64,000 nt of DNA from Luteibacter flocculans (GCF_023612255.1 NZ_CP063231.1:4148501-4212500), one strand, 5' to 3'. Numbered from the stretch's first letter, positions 8,222 through 17,254 are shown. Notes: generated by a model from the letters alone, not told the origin. A program made the numbers and translations.

Positions 8222-8941
8222 TCAGAACTGCTTGGACCAGGAGTAATCGGAGACATAGATGCCCAGCGGATTCAGGCGGATCTGGTCCTCCGTGACGTCG
8301 GGTGGCAAGGGCTGGCTGGCGATGTTGAGCAGCGCGCGCATGCGATAGGGCTTGCCGATGAGTTCGCCCTTGCGTGTCCGCTGCGTCTCGATCCAGTCGA
8401 CCTGCCAGGTCGCAGCCGTCTGCGGGATTGCGGAGACGATCTCGACGTTCACGGTCTGCTTCTCCGCACGCTTGAAGGGCGTCGTTTCCGGTGACCCGTT
8501 AAGGTATGCGGTCATCTTTCCGGTCGCTGCGCTTCCCGCCGTCATCAACGCGTACACCTTGAAGATGGCGCGGCGCTGCATGGCAACGTCAGGCGTGACG
8601 GTACGCGCGTTGACAATGAACTCGGCCACTGAAGCACGCACGATGCGTTGATCGACCTTGGATGCCTTGGCGGCTGGCGATACGGCCATTGCCTCGCCGA
8701 GCTTGTTGACCTCGACGACATAGGGCACGAACTTTGACTGGCTGCCGATGTAGATCACACCGCCTACGGCCGCAAGCGCCAGCAGTAAGCTGATGAGTGC
8801 CGTGGCCTGCCATAGCGTGCGCGATGCAATGAGGCTACCCACGTGCGAGTTCCAGCTTCGCCGGGCGTTGAGGTAGGGGTGCGCCAGCGCCTGACCCATC
8901 GAGACCGGCGGTACGCGCGGTCCGTTCTTTCTTGGTTTCAT
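8222..8941 (-). CDS. trbF: T4SS inner-membrane protein TrbF/VirB8
   Basis: 239 residues from ATG 8941, overlapping the trbE stop in an ATGA. A short cytoplasmic N-terminus with 'HPYLNARRSWNSHVGSLI' typical of TrbF, a single membrane segment (about 45-65), and a periplasmic VirB8 fold containing 'KFVPYVVEVNKLGEA' and 'ATWQVDWIETQRTRKGE', both family signatures, ending 'NPLGIYVSDYSWSKQF'. VirB8/TrbF is an assembly factor connecting inner-membrane components with the core complex. Confidence 0.93.
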   Translation of the reverse strand: MKPRKNGPRVPPVSMGQALAHPYLNARRSWNSHVGSLIASRTLWQATALISLLLALAAVGGVIYIGSQSKFVPYVVEVNKLGEAMAVSPAAKASKVDQRIVRASVAEFIVNARTVTPDVAMQRRAIFKVYALMTAGSAATGKMTAYLNGSPETTPFKRAEKQTVNVEIVSAIPQTAATWQVDWIETQRTRKGELIGKPYRMRALLNIASQPLPPDVTEDQIRLNPLGIYVSDYSWSKQF

Positions 8942-11475
8942 GCTCGGACTCCGTAATCCGCCAGGCGCAGCCCTTTGAGCTGCAGCCACTCATGAACCCA
9001 CTCGTCACCGTGGCGCGCCTCGAGCGTACGTATGGTGGCGAGGGATTCCTTATCCGTGCTGCCGATGAAGGCCAGCGCCAGCGGCCCGAGCGCGAGGTCG
9101 TAGAGCCGACGCCCCTTGTCGGACACGTAGTAGTAGTGGCGCTTCTGCACTGCCGTCGCGAGGATCTCGATTTGCCGTGTGTTGAGGCCCATGCGCCGAT
9201 ACAGCGCAGCCGCATCGTCGTCGCGCGCAAAAGGATTGGGCAGGAAGATCTTCGTCGCGGTGGACTCCACGATGACGTCGAGGATGCCGGAGTTGGCGGC
9301 ATCCGAAAGACTCTGCGTAGCCATGACCACGAGGCAGTTGGATTTGCGTAGCACCTTGAGCCATTCACGGATCTTGGCGCGGAACACGGGATGGCCGAGC
9401 ATCAGCCACGCCTCGTCGAGAATGATCGCGGCGGGCTGACCCTTGAGCGATGTCTCGATGCGGCGGAACAGATAGAGGAGCACCGGGAGAACGAATTTGT
9501 CGCCTAGATTGAGCAGGTCTTCGATCTCGAACACGGCGAAATCAGAAAGTCGCAGGCCGTCGACCGACGCATCCAAGAGGTGCCCCATCGCGCCATCGGC
9601 GGAATAGATCTTCAGCGCCTCGCGGATCGATTCGTCCTGGATCATCAGTACGAATTCGGAAAGCGTGGTCGCTCCCGAGCGATGCATCGACTGGATCGCG
9701 CTGCCGATCTCGTTGCGCTGCGCCGGCGTGGTCTGCACGCCGTTGAGTGCGAGCATGGCATCGATCCATTCCATCGCCCACGCCCGATCGCCCTTCGACT
9801 CCAGAAACTGCAGAGGGCAGAAGGCGAGCGTGTCGTCGTCACCGGCAATGTCGAAATGCAAGCCGCCGCACGCCTTCACCAGCGGATACAGGGAGCGCCC
9901 CTTGTCGAAGCAGTACAACGACATGCCCCTGTAGCGGCGTAGCTGGGCGGCCAGCATGCCGAGATGGGTCGACTTGCCGGCGCCGGTCGGACCGAAGATG
10001 AAGGTGTGGCCCAGGTCGTTGACGTGCAGGTTGAGCCGGAACGGCGTCGCACCCTGGGTCACGCATTGCATCAGCGGTGGCGAGCTTGGCGGATACATCG
10101 GGCACGGCGCATCGGCCTGGCCCGTCCAGATGGTCGCACTGGGCAGCAGGTCGGCGAGGTTCAACGTATTGATCAGCGGACGACGCACGTTCTCGACGCC
10201 ATGTCCGGGGAAACTGCCGAGCAACGCGTCCATGGTATTGATCGTCTCGATGCGAGCAGCGAAGCCACGCGCATTGATGGCCTTCTCGATCTGTCTGACC
10301 GAGCGATCGAGGCGCGAGCGATCCTCGTCCGACACGACGACCACGCTGGTGTAGAAGCCTTGCGCTACGAGCCCGCTATTGATTTCCGCAATGGCCGCCT
10401 CGGCGTCCTGCATCATCGACAGTGCGTCGTAGTTGACGGCACCGGTGTTGGTCTGGAACACCTGATCGAAGAAGCCGCGCACCTTCTGCCGCCACTTCTT
10501 GCGGAACTTCTCCATCTGCCGCAGGGCTTCGTGCGGGTCCATGAAGATGAAGCGGTTCGACCAGCGATACTCACTTGGCAGCTCGGCCAGCGAGGCAAGG
10601 ATGCCGGGATAGGACTCCATGGGGAAACCCTCGATCGCGACGACCTGCACGAAGCGCCGGCCGATGCGTGGTGCAACGCCCGCCCATATCTCCTGCCCGC
10701 CAACGAGGGCGTCGATGTAGATCGGGTTGTCCGGCAACGCGATCGGATGATCGAGTCCCGTCACGCAGAACTGCAGCCAGCGCAGGAAGTCATCGTGCGT
10801 CAACTTGCGGCCTTCTTCCGTGATCTGCGTGTGTCCCTTGAGCCGATGCATGCGGAAGACACTCGACAGGCGGCTCTCGAAGCTGCGGCATTCACGTTGG
10901 AAGTCGGCAATCAGCGCATGGGTCTGCTCCGTGCTTCCTACGACCTCGGCGTCGTCGTCGAACATCATTTCGACGAACTTTCGCTGTGCGATCTGCGGCG
11001 GGAACCAGGTCAGCGTCATGACGAGGTAGCCCTCGTACGTGGTGCCCAGGCTACGGAACAGGCGGCGGCGTTCTTCATCGATGGCGGCAGACACCGGATC
11101 GGGGAAATGCGAGGCGGACGCGTCGGCGTATTCGTGCGCCGGACGGCGCACGGCATCCACGTGAAGCATCCACCCGTTGCCGAGCCGGGACAGCGCCTGG
11201 TTGACGCGCATCGATGCGGTTTCGCGCTGCTCGTCGGTACTGCTCGCCGCGTCGTCGCCCTCGAACATCCACGCGGCCATGAACGCGCCGTTCTTGCAAA
11301 CAATCACGCCGTCGTCCACCACCGCCGCGTAGTTCAGCAGGTCGGCCACCGCCTGCCCATGCGGGCGACGGAAGTCGAGCTTGGGCTCGGCATCCAGGCG
11401 GCGGATACCCGCGATCAGGAGGACGACGAGGGCGGCCGTGATGACCGCCATCGCCACGATGATCCAGACCATCAT
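8938..11475 (-). CDS. trbE: T4SS ATPase TrbE/VirB4
   Basis: 845 residues from ATG 11475 (MMVWIIV), which overlaps the trbD stop by 4 bp; the alternative is the next ATG at 11472. The N-terminal hydrophobic segment (res. 1-23) is followed by the CagE/TrbE/VirB domain (about 180-400) and a C-terminal AAA ATPase with Walker A GPTGAGKS (495-502) and Walker B IILDEAW (684-690), plus 'LVVMATQSLSDAANSG' near the C-terminus. VirB4-type ATPases energise pilus biogenesis and substrate transfer. Length is normal for TrbE and both nucleotide motifs are intact, so the enzyme looks functional. Confidence 0.95.
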   Translation of the reverse strand: MMVWIIVAMAVITAALVVLLIAGIRRLDAEPKLDFRRPHGQAVADLLNYAAVVDDGVIVCKNGAFMAAWMFEGDDAASSTDEQRETASMRVNQALSRLGNGWMLHVDAVRRPAHEYADASASHFPDPVSAAIDEERRRLFRSLGTTYEGYLVMTLTWFPPQIAQRKFVEMMFDDDAEVVGSTEQTHALIADFQRECRSFESRLSSVFRMHRLKGHTQITEEGRKLTHDDFLRWLQFCVTGLDHPIALPDNPIYIDALVGGQEIWAGVAPRIGRRFVQVVAIEGFPMESYPGILASLAELPSEYRWSNRFIFMDPHEALRQMEKFRKKWRQKVRGFFDQVFQTNTGAVNYDALSMMQDAEAAIAEINSGLVAQGFYTSVVVVSDEDRSRLDRSVRQIEKAINARGFAARIETINTMDALLGSFPGHGVENVRRPLINTLNLADLLPSATIWTGQADAPCPMYPPSSPPLMQCVTQGATPFRLNLHVNDLGHTFIFGPTGAGKSTHLGMLAAQLRRYRGMSLYCFDKGRSLYPLVKACGGLHFDIAGDDDTLAFCPLQFLESKGDRAWAMEWIDAMLALNGVQTTPAQRNEIGSAIQSMHRSGATTLSEFVLMIQDESIREALKIYSADGAMGHLLDASVDGLRLSDFAVFEIEDLLNLGDKFVLPVLLYLFRRIETSLKGQPAAIILDEAWLMLGHPVFRAKIREWLKVLRKSNCLVVMATQSLSDAANSGILDVIVESTATKIFLPNPFARDDDAAALYRRMGLNTRQIEILATAVQKRHYYYVSDKGRRLYDLALGPLALAFIGSTDKESLATIRTLEARHGDEWVHEWLQLKGLRLADYGVRA

Positions 11476-11783
11476 CGGTACTGCCGCTCCTCGGCCGGTC
11501 CGTTCGTACGGAACGGCGTGGAACGCGGCGCGTAGTACGCCTTGTAGCGCCGCTGACGCAGATACACGAAGCGCATCTTCGGGTCGGCCTTTGCCATCAG
11601 GCGAAACACCTGCACGGCAAAGATCCACATCGCGACGCCGAACAGACCCGCTTTGAGTTCCTGCGCAGAGAACACCAACGCACCCGCGAGCAGACCCGTG
11701 AACATCACCATCTCGCGATCCCCGCCCAGGACGAGGTTGTCGCGATTACCCGCTCGCCGGATGGGGATCGTGCGGATCGCCAT
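11472..11783 (-). CDS. trbD: T4SS protein TrbD/VirB3
   Basis: 103 residues. The sequence 'IPIRRAGNRDNLVLGGDRE' followed by two adjacent membrane segments (about 25-62) and a basic C-terminal tail (YLRQRRYKAYYAPRS) is the TrbD/VirB3 pattern. These small inner-membrane proteins partner VirB4. Its start codon shares one base with the trbC stop (TAATG) and its stop overlaps the trbE start, indicating tight translational coupling. Confidence 0.92.
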   Translation of the reverse strand: MAIRTIPIRRAGNRDNLVLGGDREMVMFTGLLAGALVFSAQELKAGLFGVAMWIFAVQVFRLMAKADPKMRFVYLRQRRYKAYYAPRSTPFRTNGPAEERQYR

Positions 11784-12175
11784 TACGCAACGTCCCGCGT
11801 GAGTGCCGGCGTGCTCAGGTCGCTGCTAGAAACGAGGGTGTCCGTTCCGCCCAAAATCTCAACGAGGGTCGTCGCCTGCACCATGACGGCGACCACGAGC
11901 ACGATGAAGACCATCGTCCGCAGGAAACCGCTGATTTCGCCGCCAAAGATCAACATGGCACCGCAGGCCACGATGCCGACCAGTGAGATTGCGAAGGGCA
12001 CCGGCCCTTTCAGCGACTTCTGGAACTTACCAAGCCCCTCTTCGTAGGGAAGTGCGTCGTCACTTGCAGCAAACGCCAGTTCAGGCACGAAAAGGAAGGC
12101 GAGAACGATGAAAATGACGACGGTCACGTGCAGACGCGACACGTTTTGAGGGGGCTTAAGAAACGACTTCTGCAT
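11783..12175 (-). CDS. trbC: T4SS pilin precursor TrbC/VirB2
   Basis: 130 residues from the ATG at 12175, preceded by an AGGAG ribosome-binding site; an open frame continues upstream but overlaps trbB and lacks a site. It has a long signal peptide (residues about 17-36, 'VTVVIFIVLAFLFVPELAFA') and then two hydrophobic helices (about 57-75 and 84-105), as in VirB2/TrbC pilins. In RP4 the mature TrbC is trimmed and cyclised by TraF; no TraF-like peptidase is visible in this window, so the maturation route is unknown. It lies 13 bp after trbB. Confidence 0.88.
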   Translation of the reverse strand: MQKSFLKPPQNVSRLHVTVVIFIVLAFLFVPELAFAASDDALPYEEGLGKFQKSLKGPVPFAISLVGIVACGAMLIFGGEISGFLRTMVFIVLVVAVMVQATTLVEILGGTDTLVSSSDLSTPALTRDVA

Positions 12176-12188
12176 GACAACTCCTGGT

Positions 12189-13157
12189 TCAAAGATTTCG
12201 CAGCACGTAACGTCCGTTCTCGTAGCCATCGACGGCGACGATTTCCTGGACGCGGCGGCCACCGGGGGTACGCGCGATGTGGACGAGGAGGTGGACGGCC
12301 TCCCCAATCAAGGGCTCGATGGGACGGGGCGCGTCGCGGTGCATGCTGATGAGCATGGCCAAGCGCGACAGCCCGGCGCGCGCGTCGTTGGCATGTAGCG
12401 TTGCGGCGCCGCCTTCATGCCCGGTGTTCCACGCCATCAGCAGGTCCAACGCTTCGGGGCCACGCACCTCGCCGACGAGGATGCGGTCAGGTCGCATGCG
12501 CAGCGATGTGCGAAGAAGCTGGGTCATGCTCACTTCGAACGAGGTGCGATACTGCACGAAGTTTTGGGCCAGGCATTGGATCTCGCCCGTGTCCTCGATG
12601 ATGAAGACCCGCTCGTCGGCGTTGGCTTCGACCATCTCGCGGATGATCGCGTTGATGAGCGTGGTCTTGCCTGAGCCCGTGCCTCCGGTGACGAGGATGT
12701 TCCGATGCCCATGAATTGCCTTGATCAGCTCGTCGCGCTGCGTGGCGGTCATCGTGCCGCTGGCGACGTAATCGGCGAGGCCGAAGATGGCGACGGCCTT
12801 CTTGCGCAGCGCGAACGTGGGGCCACCGACAATCGGTGGAAGCTGCGCCGCGAAGCGTGATCCGTCGAGCGGGAACTCCGACTCAAGGACCGGATTGAGG
12901 CGAGTGATTTCCTTGCCGTAATAACCCGCGGTGGTTTTGATGACGGCTTCGGACTGGCTCGGGCGCATCGTGCCGATGCAGCGCATGCCCTCGCCCAGCC
13001 GTTCCTGCCAAAGCCGGTTGTCTGCGTTAAGCATGATCTCGACCGTTCGCGGGTCGTTGAATGCATGCATGAAGACGTCGCCGAGGTCGCGCACCAGCTT
13101 TTCGCGAGCGCGCTCCCTCACTACGGCAGCGGGCCCGCCGTCTTGTATCTGTTCCAT
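12189..13157 (-). CDS. trbB: T4SS secretion ATPase TrbB/VirB11
   Basis: 322 residues, the length expected for TrbB. Walker A GGTGSGKTT at 158-166, Asp box 'IIEDTGEI', Walker B region 'RILVGEVRGPEALDLL' and His box 'ATLHANDARAGLSRL' are intact. VirB11-type hexameric traffic ATPases act at the cytoplasmic base of the T4SS. It starts 97 bp after the usher stop, with no convincing ribosome-binding site (bases just upstream read ATCGATACCACC), the weakest junction in this gene run. It is the first trb gene, as in RP4 after the regulator trbA, which is absent here. Confidence 0.95.
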   Translation of the reverse strand: MEQIQDGGPAAVVRERAREKLVRDLGDVFMHAFNDPRTVEIMLNADNRLWQERLGEGMRCIGTMRPSQSEAVIKTTAGYYGKEITRLNPVLESEFPLDGSRFAAQLPPIVGGPTFALRKKAVAIFGLADYVASGTMTATQRDELIKAIHGHRNILVTGGTGSGKTTLINAIIREMVEANADERVFIIEDTGEIQCLAQNFVQYRTSFEVSMTQLLRTSLRMRPDRILVGEVRGPEALDLLMAWNTGHEGGAATLHANDARAGLSRLAMLISMHRDAPRPIEPLIGEAVHLLVHIARTPGGRRVQEIVAVDGYENGRYVLRNL

Positions 13158-13254
13158 GGTGGTATCGATCTATCGGACACCGGTGCGACCGTCATGGTCG
13201 CCGACGATGTGGGGTGCCTGCGGGCGTCTCCGCGCCCCGCGACTACGCAGCTGG

Positions 13255-15900
13255 CTAGGCGGCTTTCTTCATCGCAAGGCCCTCCGTGGGTAACGTGCAA
13301 GACGCGCGCAGCGAGCGGTGCAACCCGTGCGTTTCGAGCGTGTCGAGTGAATCCGGAATGACGATGTGGCAGGCGTTGCCGTCGTCATCGCCCCACTGGA
13401 CTCTGAGCCGAGCGCCCGCCAGGGCGCCGCGGGCGAATATCTTGCTGCCCTGGCCGACCACGCCGACGGCTTGCCCGTCACGGTCGTACACCGAAGCGCC
13501 GAAGGGCAGCGGTGTGCCGTCCGGCTGCGTCGCGTGGATGAGCAAGGCTTCTGCGACCGACGTGCGGTAGTCGACACGAGCAAATGCACCGGCGCGTGGC
13601 GCCACCGCCTCGGTCGTGCTTTCCAGCGCAACGTCGTGAGACGCGCCACGCGGGTCGATCGACACCGTGTTGAGCTGATACGGCATGAGCCCGCGCACCA
13701 CGGCATTGCCGTGCCGATCGAGACGCACGCCGGCATGGCTTTCGATGCGCGCTCCAGCCGCACCGGGCGCATGCACGATGACGTTCGTCTCGCCGAGTTC
13801 CTGAGCCAGGGTGACACCATCGCGGTGGGCCACGATGGCGCCGGTGGCACCCAGGGAATATTGGGTGCTACCACGACTGCCCCGGCTCACGCCGGCCCGA
13901 TAGCTGCCTGCATAGGTGCGATAGGCAAGGTTCGCACTCTCCGTATGCGAGGTGCGTCCGGCTGCCGATTCCGAGCGCCCCGCGGCCAACGTATAGGTGA
14001 GATCCTCATTGCCGCCCAGCGGCCCGCTGAGCCGAGTCTGGATGTTTCCAGCGCCATCGCTCCCGCGGTTGTAGGAAAGACCGAGGTTCGGCGACGCAGG
14101 CGCGGCGCCCAGCGGTACCGACAGCGACACGTAGAAGGTGGTATCCGTACCGTCGCGGCGTCTGCTGCCTGGCGAAGAGACAAACAGGTCGCCGATACGC
14201 GAGCGTTGCACCGACACGTTGTACGACACCGTACGCCAGCTACCGCCGTAGCCCACGGTGTAGTCGATACCGCGCGAACGGCTGCCCCAGTAGTCGACGA
14301 CGGAACCCGTGAGCGAGAGCTGTCCCGGCCCAAGCGATTGGCCGATGTTTGCGTCGAAGCGACTGCGCTCACCGCCCACGGGGTCGCCGGTCACGCCACG
14401 GCGGAGGCGGCTGCGCAGGCGCGCCGCATCGGTGACATTGAGATAGTCGCGGGTCGAGAAGCGCTGCGCCGCGAGACCGAAATTCGTGCCCGTCGAGGGC
14501 AAGGAACGCGAATAACGAACGCGAGTACTGATACCGCGACGCAATCCGTCCCGCCGGAACGCCGCGCGTGAACTCGTCACGTCGACGGCGACGGCACCGA
14601 ACGGAAGGTTGAACGCAGCGCCAAGAAGACCCGATGCATAACTGTTCGATGCCGTGGCACCGCCATACAACGTGGTGTTCGTCGTGACACCGTGCTGCAC
14701 CGTGCCTTGGAAGACGAACGGCGTGTCGGCGATGCTGTTGTCCGCCACCTGGCCAGCCCAGACACCAAACCGTGTGGTGCCTTCGCGCAGCATCTGCGGC
14801 ACGGCGGTATACGGCACGAGAATGCGCTTCGTACGTCCGTCCGCTTCGGTAATCACGACTTCCAGGTCGCTTCCATAGCCGGTCGGATAGAGGTCGTCGA
14901 TTTCGAATGCACCGGGCGCCACCGTCGTGCTGTAGATGGCGTAGCCGCCCTGGCGCACGGTCACCTGCGCGTTGCTTTCCGCCACGCCGCGGATGACGGG
15001 GGCGTAGCCCCGCTGGGATGCGGGAAGCATGCGCTGATCGCTGACGATGCCGACACCGCGGATACGCACGCTGTCGAGAATCTGGCCATTCGTATAGGCC
15101 TCGCCAAGGGTCAACTGAGCACGCGCGGCGGTCAGGTCGTGCTGGGCGTATACCTGGGTATTGCGCCAACGGCTCTCGCCTTCGCGCAGGGACAACGACC
15201 CGGCATGACGCAGGCGCCATCCGCCCACGTTGGCCCCGGCGTTGAGGCCCATGAAGCTCTGGGTCGACCGCTGCCCATCACGGCGGACGTGAAAGGTGTT
15301 CACGTTGTAGTTGAGCATCGCGGCCTGCTCGCCCTGGTCCCAGAATTCCGGACTGACATAGCCGCGCGCCCGCGACACCATAAATGCCTGCGGAATCGTG
15401 ATGCGCAACACCTGTTCGGCGTCGTCGAAATCCAAGGTGGCACCCGGAATGTAAGCCGCCAGATTTCCACAGATCGGCAGGTCGCTCAACGGGCGCACGC
15501 TACCGTCGTCTTTCGTTCGGGCAACGAGCTTTTCGGGATCGAGGCCGAAGCGCATGAGCATGCTGCGATCCAGGCACGGCTGGGCATTCTCGCTGTTTGC
15601 CACCTGGCGGAAGGCGATGTCGCGCGTACCCGGCACGGCCTCGCCGTTGACCAGGACACTGGGCCGATAGATGCCCGCGAGCGTGACGTTGCCACGTTCG
15701 AAGCGCGACAGGTCAAGCGATCCACCGGCGGTCTGGATGAAATCGGCATTGAAGGTCGCCTGCGGAGCAGCCGGGCCGGGTGAGGGGTCCGGACTGACCG
15801 GATCGATGGCCGCTCGCGCGATGGCAGGCCCGAGCAAGGCGAGCGCCACGGCCAGCGGGCGGCGAGCCAGCCGGATGGGGGAGCATGATCGACGGCTCAT
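13255..15900 (-). CDS. Fimbrial outer-membrane usher (FimD/PapC family)
   Basis: 881 residues, the usual size. Signal peptide ending AIARA, usher N-terminal domain with 'ATFNADFIQTAGG' and 'DLSRFERGNVTLAGIYR', 24-strand barrel with a plug domain, 'VAPGAFEIDDLYPTGYGSDLEVVITEADG' in part as the diagnostic usher motif (PGAFEIDDLYPTGYGSDL), and C-terminal domains with the Cys pair in 'NACHIVIP' and 'RASCTLP'. Ushers receive chaperone-subunit complexes and thread the fibre across the outer membrane. The ATG overlaps the chaperone stop by 4 bp. It has no CU-type adhesin next to it; the next gene is trbB. Confidence 0.95.
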   Translation of the reverse strand: MSRRSCSPIRLARRPLAVALALLGPAIARAAIDPVSPDPSPGPAAPQATFNADFIQTAGGSLDLSRFERGNVTLAGIYRPSVLVNGEAVPGTRDIAFRQVANSENAQPCLDRSMLMRFGLDPEKLVARTKDDGSVRPLSDLPICGNLAAYIPGATLDFDDAEQVLRITIPQAFMVSRARGYVSPEFWDQGEQAAMLNYNVNTFHVRRDGQRSTQSFMGLNAGANVGGWRLRHAGSLSLREGESRWRNTQVYAQHDLTAARAQLTLGEAYTNGQILDSVRIRGVGIVSDQRMLPASQRGYAPVIRGVAESNAQVTVRQGGYAIYSTTVAPGAFEIDDLYPTGYGSDLEVVITEADGRTKRILVPYTAVPQMLREGTTRFGVWAGQVADNSIADTPFVFQGTVQHGVTTNTTLYGGATASNSYASGLLGAAFNLPFGAVAVDVTSSRAAFRRDGLRRGISTRVRYSRSLPSTGTNFGLAAQRFSTRDYLNVTDAARLRSRLRRGVTGDPVGGERSRFDANIGQSLGPGQLSLTGSVVDYWGSRSRGIDYTVGYGGSWRTVSYNVSVQRSRIGDLFVSSPGSRRRDGTDTTFYVSLSVPLGAAPASPNLGLSYNRGSDGAGNIQTRLSGPLGGNEDLTYTLAAGRSESAAGRTSHTESANLAYRTYAGSYRAGVSRGSRGSTQYSLGATGAIVAHRDGVTLAQELGETNVIVHAPGAAGARIESHAGVRLDRHGNAVVRGLMPYQLNTVSIDPRGASHDVALESTTEAVAPRAGAFARVDYRTSVAEALLIHATQPDGTPLPFGASVYDRDGQAVGVVGQGSKIFARGALAGARLRVQWGDDDGNACHIVIPDSLDTLETHGLHRSLRASCTLPTEGLAMKKAA

Positions 15901-16637
15901 GGGCTTTTGATCGCCTTGGTATGCGGGACGAAGCCGCCGTAGTCATTGATGCTGCGGTAATGCACTTCCACGCGATCGGCCGTGGGCACGGGCTTCGCAG
16001 GCTTTACATCGACGTGCGCGTTCGGAGCGATAGCGAACGGTTCGATCTCGATATCGTCGCCGGCCACCGAGACCCGCGCCTCGTTGAGCGTGACGTAAAA
16101 CGGTGTGGGATTGTCCACACCCAAGACGCCGTCCGCACCGCGACGCCACACGAGCTTCTCGGGAGCCAGATCAGCGGAGCCGGCGAGACCCTTGGGCCGG
16201 TAGAACAATTTGAGCCGGTAGCGAAACGCGAGCTGCATCTTGCTCGTATCGCCACTGTCCTGAGGCTTCGGCGGCACCTCCAGCACGTTGATCCAGAACT
16301 GCGATTCGCGATCATTCGGCAACACGCCACCCGTGTACGACACGCGCAGCGTCTGCGACTTACCCGCTTCAAGGCGGGAAATCGGTGGTGTGAGGTTGAA
16401 CGGAACGTCGATGTGCTCGGGCGTGGACGCGTTGTTGCCGTCGTCGATCCAGGCCTGCATCAATGCTGGCAGTTTGCCGACGTTACTCACCTTCACCGTG
16501 ATTTCTTTGGCATCGGCCGCGTAGACATAGCGGGTCGAGTTCATGACTACGCTGGCGTGCGTGGTGCCGCCGGTGGCGTAGGCGACCACGGCCGCGGCGC
16601 AGCCGAGGCGGCGAGCCGTAAGGGAAATTCCTGGCAT
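15897..16637 (-). CDS. Periplasmic fimbrial chaperone (PapD/FimC family)
   Basis: 246 residues with a signal peptide (cut after THA). Two immunoglobulin-like domains: 'TRYVYAADAKEITVKVSNVG' at the start, 'PPISRLEAGKSQTLRVSYTG', the family signature 'NDRESQFWINVLEVPP' and 'LAFRYRLKLFYRP' containing the basic cleft residue. Such chaperones donate a G1 strand to fold pilin subunits and deliver them to the usher. It overlaps the usher by 4 bp and follows the pilin gene by 65 bp. Confidence 0.95.
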   Translation of the reverse strand: MPGISLTARRLGCAAAVVAYATGGTTHASVVMNSTRYVYAADAKEITVKVSNVGKLPALMQAWIDDGNNASTPEHIDVPFNLTPPISRLEAGKSQTLRVSYTGGVLPNDRESQFWINVLEVPPKPQDSGDTSKMQLAFRYRLKLFYRPKGLAGSADLAPEKLVWRRGADGVLGVDNPTPFYVTLNEARVSVAGDDIEIEPFAIAPNAHVDVKPAKPVPTADRVEVHYRSINDYGGFVPHTKAIKSP

Positions 16638-16664
16638 GTCGAAGCGTTCCTTCGTGGAGCGAAC

Positions 16665-16687
16665 GACCGCCGGCGACGCCGACGGTC
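16665..16687 (-). terminator. Hairpin between pilin and chaperone genes
   Basis: A 23-nt near-perfect inverted repeat (GACCGCCGGCG / CGCCGACGGTC, one mismatch) begins 16 bp beyond the pilin stop. There is no T-tract. Intercistronic hairpins after major pilin genes often protect or attenuate the mRNA so that more pilin than chaperone and usher is made; that role is inferred here. Confidence 0.5.
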
Positions 16688-16702
16688 GAATCCCTTTACG
16701 GG

Positions 16703-17254
16703 TTAGGGCTCGAAGCGCACCGAGTACACCACCGAGCTGTTCGCCGCGCCTGCCGCGACGTTGCCGGTCTGCTGGTACGCCACGGCGTGCGCGAGGACCG
16801 CCTGGTTGTTCGCGACGGTTTCTTTCACAACCTTCTGATCGTCGCTCCAGGCGTCGATTGCCTCGCCATCACGGTTGAAGAGACGCAGCTGCACGCCGGT
16901 CGCGCCACCCGTCGTGATCAGGCCACCGGTCGACGGATCGACCGTCGGGCCCGGTACGAACTGCGCCCACACCTTGGTGCCGTCGGTGCAGGTGGTTTCG
17001 CCGCTCTTACCCACGTAGATACGGAAGCCCGTGGTGCCGGCGTAGTCGCCAATACCGGAGAAGTCCGCCGCGTTGACCGGACCGATGTTGACCGTGAAGT
17101 TGGGATCGTCCGTATTCGGGGTACCGCCGCTGATCGAGCAGGTGACGTTAACGATCGAACCCGTGAAGGTGATCGTGCCCGTGTCGGCGGCGAATGCGGA
17201 AGGAGCGGCCAGCCCTGCAATCAGCAGGGCGGAGGTAAGTGCCTTGAGGTTCAT
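16703..17254 (-). CDS. Major fimbrial pilin subunit
   Basis: 183 residues from ATG 17254, which has an AAGG site and gives a signal peptide ending APSAFA. The mature N-terminus 'DTGTITFTGSIVNVTCSI' with the donor-strand pattern and Cys, a second Cys in 'GETTCTDGTK', and 'LHAV/LAHAVAYQQTGNVAAGAANSSV'-like C-terminal features identify a type 1-like pilin. The C-terminus ends VVYSVRFEP rather than the common Tyr-x-end motif. First gene of the fimbrial/T4SS run; its upstream region (17255-17440) presumably holds the main promoter, though I could not pick a convincing -35/-10 pair. Confidence 0.88.
   Translation of the reverse strand: MNLKALTSALLIAGLAAPSAFAADTGTITFTGSIVNVTCSISGGTPNTDDPNFTVNIGPVNAADFSGIGDYAGTTGFRIYVGKSGETTCTDGTKVWAQFVPGPTVDPSTGGLITTGGATGVQLRLFNRDGEAIDAWSDDQKVVKETVANNQAVLAHAVAYQQTGNVAAGAANSSVVYSVRFEP

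Noticed and set aside
9964-11535. Plus-strand open frame of over 500 codons opposite trbE
   Set aside because: Antisense of an intact TrbE with Walker motifs; composition typical of a shadow frame.
1343-13157. Bacteria-killing X-T4SS of Xanthomonadales
   Set aside because: Those systems are VirB-type with a long VirB7 and XVIPCD effectors; gene order and sequences here are Trb (IncP-like) and no XVIPCD-type effector or lipoprotein immunity pair is seen.
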